From assembly GCF_014334735.1 (NCBI RefSeq), contig NZ_CP060587.1, positions 620,001 through 684,000 on the forward strand: a DNA stretch of 64,000 nt. The letters are read 5' to 3'. Below are positions 16,052-23,681 of the stretch, in pieces. The notes beneath the pieces were generated by a model. It was not told where the DNA came from and searched no databases. It saw only the letters and a program-made list of their open reading frames with translations. Numbering within the stretch: position 1 is the first letter of the stretch; each line of letters begins with the position of its first letter. Origin of the DNA: Aeromicrobium senzhongii (GTDB lineage Bacteria; Actinomycetota; Actinomycetes; Propionibacteriales; Nocardioidaceae). The position numbers were made by a program, and so were the translations under genes.

Positions 16052-17829
16052 TGCCTCCTCTCGTCGTCGCCGAGCGCATCGGCCAGTCCTTCCCGTCCGG
16101 AACCGTCCTCGAGGACGTCACCCTCGGCGTCGCCGAGGGCGACCGGATCGGCGTCGTCGGCCGCAACGGCGACGGCAAGTCCACGTTGCTGCGGATCCTG
16201 TCGAAGACGTTCGCTCCGGACTGCGGCCGCGTCACCTGGCGTCGCGACCTGCAGGTGGGCGTCGTGGAGCAGACCGACCTCCTCGACTCGACCGACACCG
16301 CCATCCACGCGGTGGTGGGCGACCGGCTCCAGCACGAATGGGCATCGGACCCGGCGATCCGCGATGTCCTGTCCGGCCTCATGGGCGACATCGACCACGA
16401 GGCGATCGTCTCCACGCTGAGCGGCGGTCAGCGCCGCCGCGTGGCGCTGGCGCGCACCCTGGTGCGCCGCTGGGACCTGCTCGTGCTCGACGAGCCCACC
16501 AACCACCTCGACCTCGAGGGCGTGACGTGGCTGGCCGAGCACGTGAAGCGCCGTACCGAGGCGCTCCTGGTCGTCACGCACGACCGATGGTTCCTCGACG
16601 AGGTGTGCACGCTGACGTGGGAGGTCCACGACGCCCGCGTGGACGCCTACGAGGGCGGCTATGCCGCCTACGTGCTGCAACGCGTCGAGCGCGACCGCCA
16701 GGCGGCCGCCTCGGAGGAGCGTCGCCAGAACCTCATGCGCAAGGAGCTGGCCTGGCTGCGTCGCGGTGCTCCGGCCCGCACGTCGAAGCCCAAGTTCCGC
16801 ATCGACGCGGCCAACGAGCTGATCGAGCGTGAGCCGCCCGTCCGCGACTCCGTGTCGCTGGCCAAGCTGGCCACGGCGCGCCTGGGCAAGGACGTCGTCG
16901 ACCTGCTCGACGTCTCGGTCGAGTACGACGGACGACCCGTCCTGCGCGACGTCGAGTGGCGGATCGCGCCGGGGGAGCGTGCCGGGATCCTGGGCGCCAA
17001 CGGCGCGGGCAAGAGCACCCTGCTCGGTCTGGTGACCGGCGCCGTGGCTCCGACGTCCGGCCGGGTGAAGCGCGGCAAGACCGTCAAGATCGCCGCGCTG
17101 ACGCAGGACCTGGCCGATCTCGACGCCGTCGCCGACGACCGCGTCAGCGAGGTCGTCGCCCGGCGACGGACCGCCTATGTCGCCGAGGGCAAGGAGATGA
17201 CGCCGAGCCAGCTGCTCGAGCGGCTGGGCTTCACGTCGGCGCAGCTGACGACTCCCGTGAAGGACCTGTCCGGCGGCCAGCGCCGTCGCCTCCAGCTGCT
17301 GCTGATCCTGCTCGACGAGCCGAACGTGCTGATCCTCGACGAGCCGACGAACGACATGGACACCGACATGCTCGCGGCGATCGAGGACCTCCTCGACACG
17401 TGGCCGGGAACGCTGCTGGTCGTGTCGCACGACCGGTACCTGCTCGAGCGCGTCACGGACCACCAGTTCGCCGTCCTGGACTCCCACCTGCGGCACCTGC
17501 CCGGTGGCGTGGAGGAGTACCTGCGGCTGCGCGCCGCGGGCCCGGTCGACGCCCAGCCCTCGGGCCCGGCGCCCGCCGCCGCGAAGCCGCCGGCCGCCAC
17601 CCAGCGTGGCGGGCAGGCCGAGCGGCAGGCCAAGAAGGACGTGGTCCGGCTCGAGCGTCAGATCGAGCGGCTGACCGCCCAGATCTCCGACCTGGAGCGG
17701 GCGATGGTCGAGGCCTCGACAGAGCCCGACCGGCTCATGACGCTGGACGCCGAGCGTCGCCCGCTGGTCGAGGAGCTGGAGCGCGCCGAGGAGGCGTGGC
17801 TCGAGGTCTCCGCCGCTCTGGAGGGCTGA
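16051..17829 (+). CDS. ABC-F family ribosome-associated ATPase
   Basis: A 592-residue soluble protein with two ABC domains and no membrane segments. Walker A motifs are GRNGDGKST (near residue 35) and GANGAGKST (near 315). Signatures are LSGGQRRRVALA and LSGGQRRRLQLL. Walker B reads LLVLDEPTNHLD and VLILDEPTNDMD. A charged linker with LMRKELAWLRRGAPARTSKPK joins the domains, as in Uup/EttA-type translation factors. The C-terminal 70 residues form a predicted coiled coil (RLERQIERLTAQISDLE), as in Uup. Such proteins act on the ribosome; a specific antibiotic-resistance role cannot be read from sequence. Confidence 0.92.
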   Translation: MPPLVVAERIGQSFPSGTVLEDVTLGVAEGDRIGVVGRNGDGKSTLLRILSKTFAPDCGRVTWRRDLQVGVVEQTDLLDSTDTAIHAVVGDRLQHEWASDPAIRDVLSGLMGDIDHEAIVSTLSGGQRRRVALARTLVRRWDLLVLDEPTNHLDLEGVTWLAEHVKRRTEALLVVTHDRWFLDEVCTLTWEVHDARVDAYEGGYAAYVLQRVERDRQAAASEERRQNLMRKELAWLRRGAPARTSKPKFRIDAANELIEREPPVRDSVSLAKLATARLGKDVVDLLDVSVEYDGRPVLRDVEWRIAPGERAGILGANGAGKSTLLGLVTGAVAPTSGRVKRGKTVKIAALTQDLADLDAVADDRVSEVVARRRTAYVAEGKEMTPSQLLERLGFTSAQLTTPVKDLSGGQRRRLQLLLILLDEPNVLILDEPTNDMDTDMLAAIEDLLDTWPGTLLVVSHDRYLLERVTDHQFAVLDSHLRHLPGGVEEYLRLRAAGPVDAQPSGPAPAAAKPPAATQRGGQAERQAKKDVVRLERQIERLTAQISDLERAMVEASTEPDRLMTLDAERRPLVEELERAEEAWLEVSAALEG

Positions 17830-17850
17830 GTCCGGCGCGGACCCTCAGCC
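17824..17850. terminator. Bidirectional hairpin spanning two convergent stops
   Basis: GGCTGAG at 17824-17830 pairs with CTCAGCC at 17844-17850. The inner TCCG/CGGA extends it to 11 bp around a GCG loop with a two-base bulge. It contains the stop codons of both the ABC-F gene (+) and the MarR gene (-), so one palindrome could end both transcripts. Confidence 0.5.
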
Positions 17851-18330
17851 GTTGAAGTGCGCCGTCAGCGTGCGCAGCGCCTGGGCGACGTGCTCACGCT
17901 CGGCCTCGGGAAGGTCCTCGAGGATGGCGCTCTCGAGCGCCAGCAGGGTGTCGAGCGCACCGTCGACCCGGGCCCGCCCCTCGGCGGTCAGCCGGACGAG
18001 CACCCCGCGCCGGTCCGACGGTGCCGGGCGTCGCTGCACGAGTCCCCGGGCCACGAGCCGGTCGACCCGGTTGGTCATGGTCCCGCTGGTGACCATGGTG
18101 GCGGCCACGAGCTGGCCGGGGGAGAGCTCGTAGGGCTCGCCCGAGCGCCGCAGCGCCGACAGCACGTCCCACTCCCACACGTCGAGCTCGTGCGTCGCGA
18201 AGGCCTGCTTGCGCAGTCGCTCGAGGTGCTTGGCCAGGCGCGTGAGCCGGCTGAAGACCTCCAGGGGAGTCACCTCGGCGTCGGGTCGCTCGACCCGCCA
18301 CGCCGCGACGATCTCGTCGACCTCGTCCAT
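17845..18330 (-). CDS. MarR family transcriptional regulator
   Basis: A 161-residue winged-helix protein. The recognition helix region is LSPGQLVAATMVTSGTMTNRV (about residues 68-88), followed by the wing RRPAPSDRRGVLVRLTAEG with the family Asp-Arg-Arg (DRR) motif. The N- and C-terminal helices form the dimerisation domain. ATG at 18330 is chosen because TACCGT lies seven bases upstream, the leaderless spacing used elsewhere here; GTG at 18339 overlaps that hexamer. A perfect palindrome upstream of the -10 suggests negative autoregulation. No efflux gene is adjacent, so its other targets are unknown. Confidence 0.9.
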   Translation of the reverse strand: MDEVDEIVAAWRVERPDAEVTPLEVFSRLTRLAKHLERLRKQAFATHELDVWEWDVLSALRRSGEPYELSPGQLVAATMVTSGTMTNRVDRLVARGLVQRRPAPSDRRGVLVRLTAEGRARVDGALDTLLALESAILEDLPEAEREHVAQALRTLTAHFNG

Positions 18331-18337
18331 GGACCTC

Positions 18338-18361
18338 ACGGTAGTCCATCAAGAATCTTGA
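18338..18361 (-). promoter_or_regulatory. MarR promoter and palindromic operator
   Basis: The minus-strand -10 element TACCGT (18343 to 18338) is preceded by the perfect 13-bp palindrome TCAAGAATCTTGA at 18349-18361. Its half-sites resemble known MarR operators of the ATCTTGA/TCAAGAT type. Its place in the -35/-10 spacer would let a bound dimer block RNA polymerase. Confidence 0.65.
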
Positions 18362-18415
18362 CGTAGAGATAGTTGCGCTCCCTGCGGTCTCGGCCTCTCC
18401 GGGAAGCGCCTCCGG

Positions 18416-18421
18416 TAGCCT
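18416..18421 (+). promoter_or_regulatory. -10 hexamer for tRNA-Gln
   Basis: TAGCCT ends ten bases before the mature tRNA 5' end. The surrounding CTCCGGTAGCCT recurs at 18604-18615 before the glycosyltransferase gene, suggesting a shared promoter form. Confidence 0.45.
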
Positions 18422-18431
18422 GAGACGACCG

Positions 18432-18510
18432 TCCCCGGTTGGTCTGTCGGCAGGGCCCGCCTGACTTTGAATCAGGATTAGCGACGTAGGTTCGACTCCT
18501 ACCCGGGGAG
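18432..18510 (+). tRNA. tRNA-Gln(TTG), atypical D-arm and variable loop
   Basis: A cloverleaf with acceptor TCCCCGG/CCGGGGA (18432-18438 with 18503-18509), discriminator G18510, anticodon stem CCTGA/TCAGG with anticodon TTG at 18467-18469 (reads CAA), and T-arm GTAGG-TTCGACT-CCTAC. The U1-A72 pair and G73 are glutamine identity elements, and TCGGCAG in the D-loop is usual for tRNA-Gln. Position upstream of glmU also fits. Oddities are a 21-nt D region and a 9-nt variable loop (18477-18485) instead of 4-5. It may still be functional. CCA is not encoded. Confidence 0.72.
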
Positions 18511-18645
18511 CTCCGCCATGATCGTGCCGTGCCCCATGCCGGGCGGGTCGTGAGTTTCGGTCGGGCCGTCGATGTTGGAAGTCTCGTGCCGCGACCCGAG
18601 ATCCTCCGGTAGCCTCGACGGACTCGCAGGGAGGCGGGAAGGCCC

Positions 18646-19461
18646 ATGAGAACTGGACTGAGACGTCTCGCGCGTCGTGCCGCTGAACCGGTCGACCGGC
18701 TGCACGGCCGCTGGGCCTTGCCGGCCCCGACGGGCCCCGTTCAGCGCATCTTGGTCGTCGGTATCTACCGCGAGGACGAGCCCATTGCGAGTCTCGTCGA
18801 AGAGTTGATGACGAGTCGTCACGATGTGCGTTTTCGACTCGGGGCGATGGCTGACTCCGGGCCGAGGTTGAGCCACGTCACCGCGCGGGAGCACCTCAGC
18901 GCGGGCAAGTTCCAGAACCTCAACGAGCTCGTGGAGGCAGATGACGGTGAGTCGGACTGGTTGCTGATCGTGGATGACGACGTGTTGCTGCCGCGCGGCT
19001 TTCTCGACCGCATGGTCGAGGTATGCCGGCGCTGTGACTTCGCGCTCGCTCAACCGGCTCAAACGAGGTTCAGCAACGCCAATTGGCCGATCGCCAAGCG
19101 CCATTTCCTTTCCTTGGCGCGCGAGACCAAGTTCGTCGAGATCGGTCCTGTCACTCTCGTGCGCCGAGATGCCGTGCGGCTGCTCACTCCGTTTCCTGCG
19201 GACTTGAGATATGGATGGGGCCTGGACTTCGTGTGGTCCGAGGTCATGGAGCGGCACGGACTCGGGATGGGCATCGTCGACGCCCTCGCGGTCGAGCATG
19301 CGTCGAGAGCGGTCGCGAGCACCTACTCGTGGGACAGTGCGCAGGAGGAAGGGCGGCGGTTCCTGGAGACGGTGGACCACGCGCCGATCGGTGTCACGGA
19401 GGGTTCGGGACTTCGAACCTTTCGGTGGGCGCCTCGCGTGCCGGCCGCTCCGCCGTCCTGA
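18646..19461 (+). CDS. GT-A fold glycosyltransferase-like protein
   Basis: A 271-residue protein. A Rossmann-type start is visible (RILVVGIYREDEPIASLVEEL, residues about 34-54), then the DDD motif WLLIVDDDVLLPRGFLDRMVEV near residue 107, as in family-2 sugar-nucleotide transferases with a DXD metal site. DLRYGWGLDFVWSEVMERHGL near residue 187 resembles their acceptor/ED region. No membrane segment is seen. It stands alone between tRNA-Gln and glmU and looks less GC-biased than its neighbours. It could serve the exopolysaccharide system 5 kb away (inference). TAGCCT at 18610 and GGGAGG before the ATG support the start. Confidence 0.72.
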   Translation: MRTGLRRLARRAAEPVDRLHGRWALPAPTGPVQRILVVGIYREDEPIASLVEELMTSRHDVRFRLGAMADSGPRLSHVTAREHLSAGKFQNLNELVEADDGESDWLLIVDDDVLLPRGFLDRMVEVCRRCDFALAQPAQTRFSNANWPIAKRHFLSLARETKFVEIGPVTLVRRDAVRLLTPFPADLRYGWGLDFVWSEVMERHGLGMGIVDALAVEHASRAVASTYSWDSAQEEGRRFLETVDHAPIGVTEGSGLRTFRWAPRVPAAPPS

Positions 19462-19508
19462 TTCTCTCCGACTCCCTACACTCGGAAGGTCGTCAACCGA
19501 GGAGTGAT

Positions 19509-20960
19509 GTGAGCGAGCAGGTCATCGCGATCGTCCTGGCCGCAGGTGCCGGGACCCGCATGAAGTCACGCCGGGCCAAGGTGCTCCACGAGATCGCCGG
19601 CCGTCCGATGCTGGGTCACGCCCTCGACGCCGTCCGCGGCGCCGGGGTCGACCGGGTCGTCACGGTGGTCGGTCACGACCGCGAGCAGGTGGAGGCCGCC
19701 GTCGCCGAGCTGGAGCCGTCGGCGACGATCGCCGTGCAGACGCAGCAGCTGGGCACCGGCGACGCCGTGCGCGTCGCCCTCGACGCCCTCGACGTGAGCG
19801 CCGAGACCTACTTGGTCACCTACGCGGACGTGCCGCTGCTGACGGCCGAGACCTTGCGCAGCCTCGTGGACGAGCACCGCGCCGCGAGCCGCGCCGTCAC
19901 GATCCTGACCTCCGAGCCGCAGGACCCGACGGGTTACGGGCGGATCCTGCGCGACGAGGCCGGCTCGGTCATCGCGATCCGCGAGCACAAGGACGCCACC
20001 GAGGCCGAGCGTGCCACGCGGGAGGTCAACAGCGGCATCCTCGTCGTCGACGGACCCTTCCTCGACCGTGCGGTGCGGGCGCTCAGCACCGAGAACGCGC
20101 AGGGCGAGCTGTACCTCACCGACATCGTCGGCCAGGCCGTCGCCGAGGGACTGCCCGTGGGTGCCCACGTGCTCGAGGACGTGTGGCAGACCGAGGGCGT
20201 CAACGACCGGCGTCAGCTGGTCCGGCTGGGCCGTGAGCTCAACGCCCGGATCGTCGACCGGTGGTTGGCCGAGGGCGTCACGATCGTCGACCCCGAGACG
20301 ACCTGGATCGACACGGCCGTGACGATCGGCCGCGACACGACCCTGCTGCCGGGCACCCAGTTGCTGGGCGCCACGACCGTCGGCGAGGGAGTGACGATCG
20401 GCCCCGACACCACGCTGCGCAACATCGAGGTCGGTGACGACGCCACCGTCGAGCGCACCCACGGCTCGGACTCGACGATCGGCGCGGGCGCCACGATCGG
20501 CCCGTTCGCCTACCTGCGACCCGGTGCGGTCATCGACGACGGTGCCAAGGTCGGGACCTTCGTCGAGATCAAGAACAGCCACATCGGCCCCGGCGCCAAG
20601 GTGCCCCATCTGTCCTACATCGGCGACGCCGAGGTGGGGGAGGGCACCAACCTCGGCGCGGGCGCGATCACCGCGAACTACGACGGGATCCGCAAGCACC
20701 GGACGACGATCGGCGCCCAGGTGAAGACCGGGTGCCACAACGTCTTCGTCGCCCCTGTTGAACTCGGTGACGGGGCCCACACCGGCGCCGGAGCGGTCGT
20801 GCGCGAGGACGTGCCGCCGGGGGCGCTGGCGGTGCCGGCGGCCGGACAGAGGACAATCGAAGGGTGGGTCGCGAGTCGGCGGCCGGGCACGCCTTCCGCT
20901 GTTGCAGCGGACCAGAACACGCAGGAGACCAGCGGTGGCGACGAACAAGAGCCTCAGTAA
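19509..20960 (+). CDS. glmU: Bifunctional N-acetylglucosamine-1-P uridyltransferase / GlcN-1-P acetyltransferase
   Basis: A 483-residue enzyme making UDP-GlcNAc for peptidoglycan and glycans. The N-terminal pyrophosphorylase domain has LAAGAGTRMKSRRAKVLH at residues about 9-26, with the UTP-binding GxGTRM and catalytic Lys, and TYADVPLL near 105. The C-terminal left-handed beta-helix (about 255-450) is built of hexapeptide repeats, with ITANYDG near 390 and the family Lys/His/Tyr acetyl-CoA site. GTG at 19509 has GGAG four to five bases upstream. TACACT at 19487-19492 is a likely -10. It overlaps prs by 26 bases. Confidence 0.96.
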   Translation: MSEQVIAIVLAAGAGTRMKSRRAKVLHEIAGRPMLGHALDAVRGAGVDRVVTVVGHDREQVEAAVAELEPSATIAVQTQQLGTGDAVRVALDALDVSAETYLVTYADVPLLTAETLRSLVDEHRAASRAVTILTSEPQDPTGYGRILRDEAGSVIAIREHKDATEAERATREVNSGILVVDGPFLDRAVRALSTENAQGELYLTDIVGQAVAEGLPVGAHVLEDVWQTEGVNDRRQLVRLGRELNARIVDRWLAEGVTIVDPETTWIDTAVTIGRDTTLLPGTQLLGATTVGEGVTIGPDTTLRNIEVGDDATVERTHGSDSTIGAGATIGPFAYLRPGAVIDDGAKVGTFVEIKNSHIGPGAKVPHLSYIGDAEVGEGTNLGAGAITANYDGIRKHRTTIGAQVKTGCHNVFVAPVELGDGAHTGAGAVVREDVPPGALAVPAAGQRTIEGWVASRRPGTPSAVAADQNTQETSGGDEQEPQ

Positions 20961-21921
20961 GCGCACGCCCACGAGCAACCTCATGTTGTTCTCGGGGCGC
21001 GCCCATCCGACGCTGGCCCGTGAGGTGGCCGAGTTGCTCGAGGTCGACCTCGTGCCGACGACGGCCTACGACTTCGCCAACGGCGAGATCTACGTCCGCT
21101 TCGACGAGTCGGTCCGCGGCTGCGACGCCTTCGTGATCCAGAGCCACAGCGCTCCGATCAACGAGGCGATCATGGAGCAGCTGATCATGATCGACGCGCT
21201 CAAGCGCGCCTCGGCCAAGCGCATCACCGTCGTGCTGCCGTTCTACGGCTACGCGCGCCAGGACAAGAAGCACCTGGGCCGCGAGCCGATCAGCGCCCGC
21301 CTGATGGCGGACCTGTTCCTGGCCGCCGGCGCCGACCGGCTGATGACGGTCGACCTGCACACCGCCCAGATCCAGGGCTTCTTCGACGGCCCCGTCGACC
21401 ACCTGCTGGCCATGCCGATCCTGACTCGTCAGGTGCGCAAGAACTACGGCAAGAAGCCGCTCGCGGTCGTCTCTCCCGACGCGGGCCGCATCAAGGTCGC
21501 CGAGCACTGGGCGCGCCAGTTCGACAACGCGCCGCTGGCGTTCATCCACAAGACGCGTGACGTCACGCAGGCGAACGTCACGAAGGCCAACCGCGTCGTC
21601 GGTGACGTCGCCGGCCGCACCTGCATCCTGGTCGACGACCTGATCGACACCGGTGGCACGATCTGCCAGGCCGCCGAGGCGCTGAAGGCCGGTGGCGCCG
21701 CCGAGGTCGTCATCGCCGCCACGCACGCGGTGTTCTCGGGCAAGGCCGTCGAGCTGCTCAAGAACTCGGTCGCGACCGAGGTCATCGTCACCAACACGCT
21801 GCCCCTCAACGAGACGCAGCGCTTCGACAAGCTCACCGTCCTGTCGATCGCGCCGCTGCTGGCTCAGGCCGTCTCGGCGGTGTTCGAGGACGGGTCGGTC
21901 ACGAGCCTGTTCAGCGAATGA
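20935..21921 (+). CDS. prs: Ribose-phosphate pyrophosphokinase
   Basis: A 328-residue enzyme making PRPP from ribose-5-phosphate and ATP. The N-terminus LMLFSGRAHPTLAREVAELL is the family start, YGYARQDKKHLGREPISARL the ATP/regulatory loop, TVDLHTAQIQGFF the substrate site, VVSPDAGR the phosphate loop, and the PRPP-binding motif is CILVDDLIDTGGT near residue 223. GTG at 20935 lies inside the glmU 3' end, with GAGA about six bases upstream, so translation is probably coupled. The glmU-prs order is conserved in actinobacteria. Confidence 0.96.
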   Translation: MATNKSLSKRTPTSNLMLFSGRAHPTLAREVAELLEVDLVPTTAYDFANGEIYVRFDESVRGCDAFVIQSHSAPINEAIMEQLIMIDALKRASAKRITVVLPFYGYARQDKKHLGREPISARLMADLFLAAGADRLMTVDLHTAQIQGFFDGPVDHLLAMPILTRQVRKNYGKKPLAVVSPDAGRIKVAEHWARQFDNAPLAFIHKTRDVTQANVTKANRVVGDVAGRTCILVDDLIDTGGTICQAAEALKAGGAAEVVIAATHAVFSGKAVELLKNSVATEVIVTNTLPLNETQRFDKLTVLSIAPLLAQAVSAVFEDGSVTSLFSE

Positions 21922-21931
21922 CGTTCCTGCC

Positions 21932-22300
21932 GTGACCGTCGGCTCCGTGCTGCGGGCCATGGCCCAGCTCGCGGCGGCCTACGCGGTGGTGGGGGTGATC
22001 GGCACGATGGTGCTGGCGCTGCTGAGCGGCGGTCTGGATGCGAACGGGCTGCTGCCGCTGGTCGTGCTGGCCGTCGCGCTGGGCTTCGCGGCCGTCGTCA
22101 TCGTCTTCCTGGCCCGGCTCGTGGTCTCCTGGCTGGACGGGCGTGTCGGCGACCCCGTCGACCTCGCCATCATGTTCGTCTCCGGGCTCGTCCTGCTCAG
22201 CGGTGCGTTGACCATCGCCTCGCTGGGGCTCTCGGGACTCCTGGTCGCGGCCCTGCTGGCCCTGGCCACGCATGCCGTGCTGACGCGCAACTGGGCCTGA
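21932..22300 (+). CDS. Small four-helix membrane protein, unknown
   Basis: A 122-residue protein that I do not recognise. Four hydrophobic segments at about residues 10-32, 38-62, 72-93 and 96-114 are joined by short loops, with a basic/acidic loop WLDGRVGDPVDL between helices 2 and 3. No catalytic motif is visible. GTG at 21932 begins ten bases after the prs stop, so it is probably in the same transcript. The codon pattern is typical of the neighbours, supporting a real gene. Confidence 0.6.
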   Translation: MTVGSVLRAMAQLAAAYAVVGVIGTMVLALLSGGLDANGLLPLVVLAVALGFAAVVIVFLARLVVSWLDGRVGDPVDLAIMFVSGLVLLSGALTIASLGLSGLLVAALLALATHAVLTRNWA

Positions 22301-22344
22301 CCGGAGCGCGCGCGGGCGATTTCAGGTCTTCCACGCCGGTGGGC

Positions 22345-22461
22345 TAGAATTGTGGGGTTGCCTCGGCGAGGGTCCTTGCGGACCGTGATCGACAGGGTGC
22401 TCCACAGGAGTGCTGTGTCGAGCGCCGAGACCAGACCCAGACCTTCCAAGGAGAATTCCCC
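22345..22461 (+). promoter_or_regulatory. rplY promoter and structured leader
   Basis: TAGAAT at 22345-22350 is a -10 element, giving a leader of about 105 bases. CTCGGCG (22362-22368) pairs with CGCCGAG (22423-22429), closing two hairpins: GGTCC-TTGC-GGACC at 22371-22384, and CGACA/TGTCG at 22390-22420 with an inner CTCC-ACA-GGAG. This is a three-way junction ending about 20 bases before the AAGGAG ribosome site. It could be an autoregulatory ribosomal-protein leader (inference). Confidence 0.55.
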
Positions 22462-23097
22462 GTGGCCGAGATCAAGCTTTCCGCCGAGCAGCGCACCGAG
22501 TTCGGCAAGGGTGCCGCCCGCCGCATCCGCCGCGAGAACAAGGTTCCCGCCGTCCTCTACGGGCACGGCACCGATCCCGTGCACGTGACCCTGCCCGGCC
22601 ACGAGACGATGCTGGCGCTGAAGACCGCCAACGCGCTGCTGGCCGTCGAGCTGGACTCCGAGAAGCACCTGGCCATCCCGAAGGACGTCCAGCGCGACCC
22701 GCTCAAGGGCTTCATCGAGCACGTCGACCTGCTGATCGTCCGCCGCGGCGAGAAGGTCACCGTCGACATCGCGATCAACGTCGTGGGCGATCCCGAGCCG
22801 GGCGTCCTGGTCGTCACCGAGAACGCCAGCGTCTCCCTCGAGGTCGAGGCCACCCACATCCCCACCGAGATCGAGGTCTCGGTCACCGGTCGTCAGATGG
22901 GCGAGCAGGTGCTGGCCTCCGACCTCGACCTGCCCGAGGGTGCGGCGCTCGCCGTCGAGGACGACTACATGATCCTCAACCTGACGCACGCGCCGACGGC
23001 CGCCGAGGTCGACGCCGAGCTCGAGGGTGCCGAGGCCGACGCCGGCATCGAGCGCGACGAGTCCGAGACGCCCGAGCCGGAGTCCGTCGAGGGCTGA
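22462..23097 (+). CDS. rplY: 50S ribosomal protein L25 (TL5/CTC form)
   Basis: A 211-residue ribosomal protein that binds 5S rRNA. The N-terminal L25 domain (residues 1-90) starts EIKLSAEQRTEFGKGAARRIR and has VPAVLYGHGTDPVHV. The C-terminal TL5/CTC beta-domain (about 95-185) follows, then an acidic tail rich in Glu. The long form is usual in actinobacteria. GTG at 22462 has AAGGAG nine bases upstream. The stop overlaps the pth start by one base (TGATG), coupling the two. Confidence 0.95.
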   Translation: MAEIKLSAEQRTEFGKGAARRIRRENKVPAVLYGHGTDPVHVTLPGHETMLALKTANALLAVELDSEKHLAIPKDVQRDPLKGFIEHVDLLIVRRGEKVTVDIAINVVGDPEPGVLVVTENASVSLEVEATHIPTEIEVSVTGRQMGEQVLASDLDLPEGAALAVEDDYMILNLTHAPTAAEVDAELEGAEADAGIERDESETPEPESVEG

Positions 23098-23663
23098 TGA
23101 CCTGGTTGGTCGTCGGACTGGGGAACCCCGGTCCGTCCTATGCCGCCACCCGGCACAACGTCGGGTATCACGTGACCGATGAGCTGGCCGCCCGTATGGG
23201 CGGCCGGTTCTCGTCTCTGAAGGCGGCCCGCGCCGACGTCGTGTCGGGTCTGCTCTCGGGGCAGCGGGCCGTCCTGGGACGGTCACGCTCCTACATGAAC
23301 GAGAGCGGGGGAGCCGTCTCGGCCCTGCTCAAGTACTACGACGTCGCGCCCGAGCAGCTCATCGTCATCCACGACGAGCTGGACCTGCCGCTGGGATCGT
23401 TGCGCTGCAAGCTCGGCGGTGGCGACAACGGCCACAACGGCCTGAAGTCGATCCGCCAGTCCATCGGGACCGGCGACTTCCTGCGCGTGCGCTTCGGCAT
23501 CGGCCGCCCGCCGGGACAGCAGACGGTGCACGACTTCGTGCTCAAGCCGTTCGCCAAGCCCGAGCGCACCGAGGCCGACATCGTCGTCCAGGAGGCCGCC
23601 GACGCGGTCGAGAGCCTGATCTCGGTCGGCCTGGTCAAGACGCAGAGCGCCTTCAACTCCTGA
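23097..23663 (+). CDS. pth: Peptidyl-tRNA hydrolase
   Basis: A 188-residue enzyme that frees tRNA from peptidyl-tRNA dropped by ribosomes. Motifs are VVGLGNPGPSYAATRHNVGY at the N-terminus (substrate Asn and catalytic His), SYMNESGGAV near residue 64, and VIHDELDLPLG and GGDNGHNGLKSI near residues 90 and 104. Length fits the family. It follows rplY with an overlapping stop/start and is the last core gene before the exopolysaccharide island. Confidence 0.96.
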   Translation: MTWLVVGLGNPGPSYAATRHNVGYHVTDELAARMGGRFSSLKAARADVVSGLLSGQRAVLGRSRSYMNESGGAVSALLKYYDVAPEQLIVIHDELDLPLGSLRCKLGGGDNGHNGLKSIRQSIGTGDFLRVRFGIGRPPGQQTVHDFVLKPFAKPERTEADIVVQEAADAVESLISVGLVKTQSAFNS

Positions 23664-23681
23664 CGTCGGACGGGGACCGGT

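Noticed and set aside
18432..19461. Integration site of a genomic island at tRNA-Gln
   Set aside because: No integrase and no direct repeat of the tRNA 3' end was found near the following glycosyltransferase; only its composition and lone position hinted at transfer.
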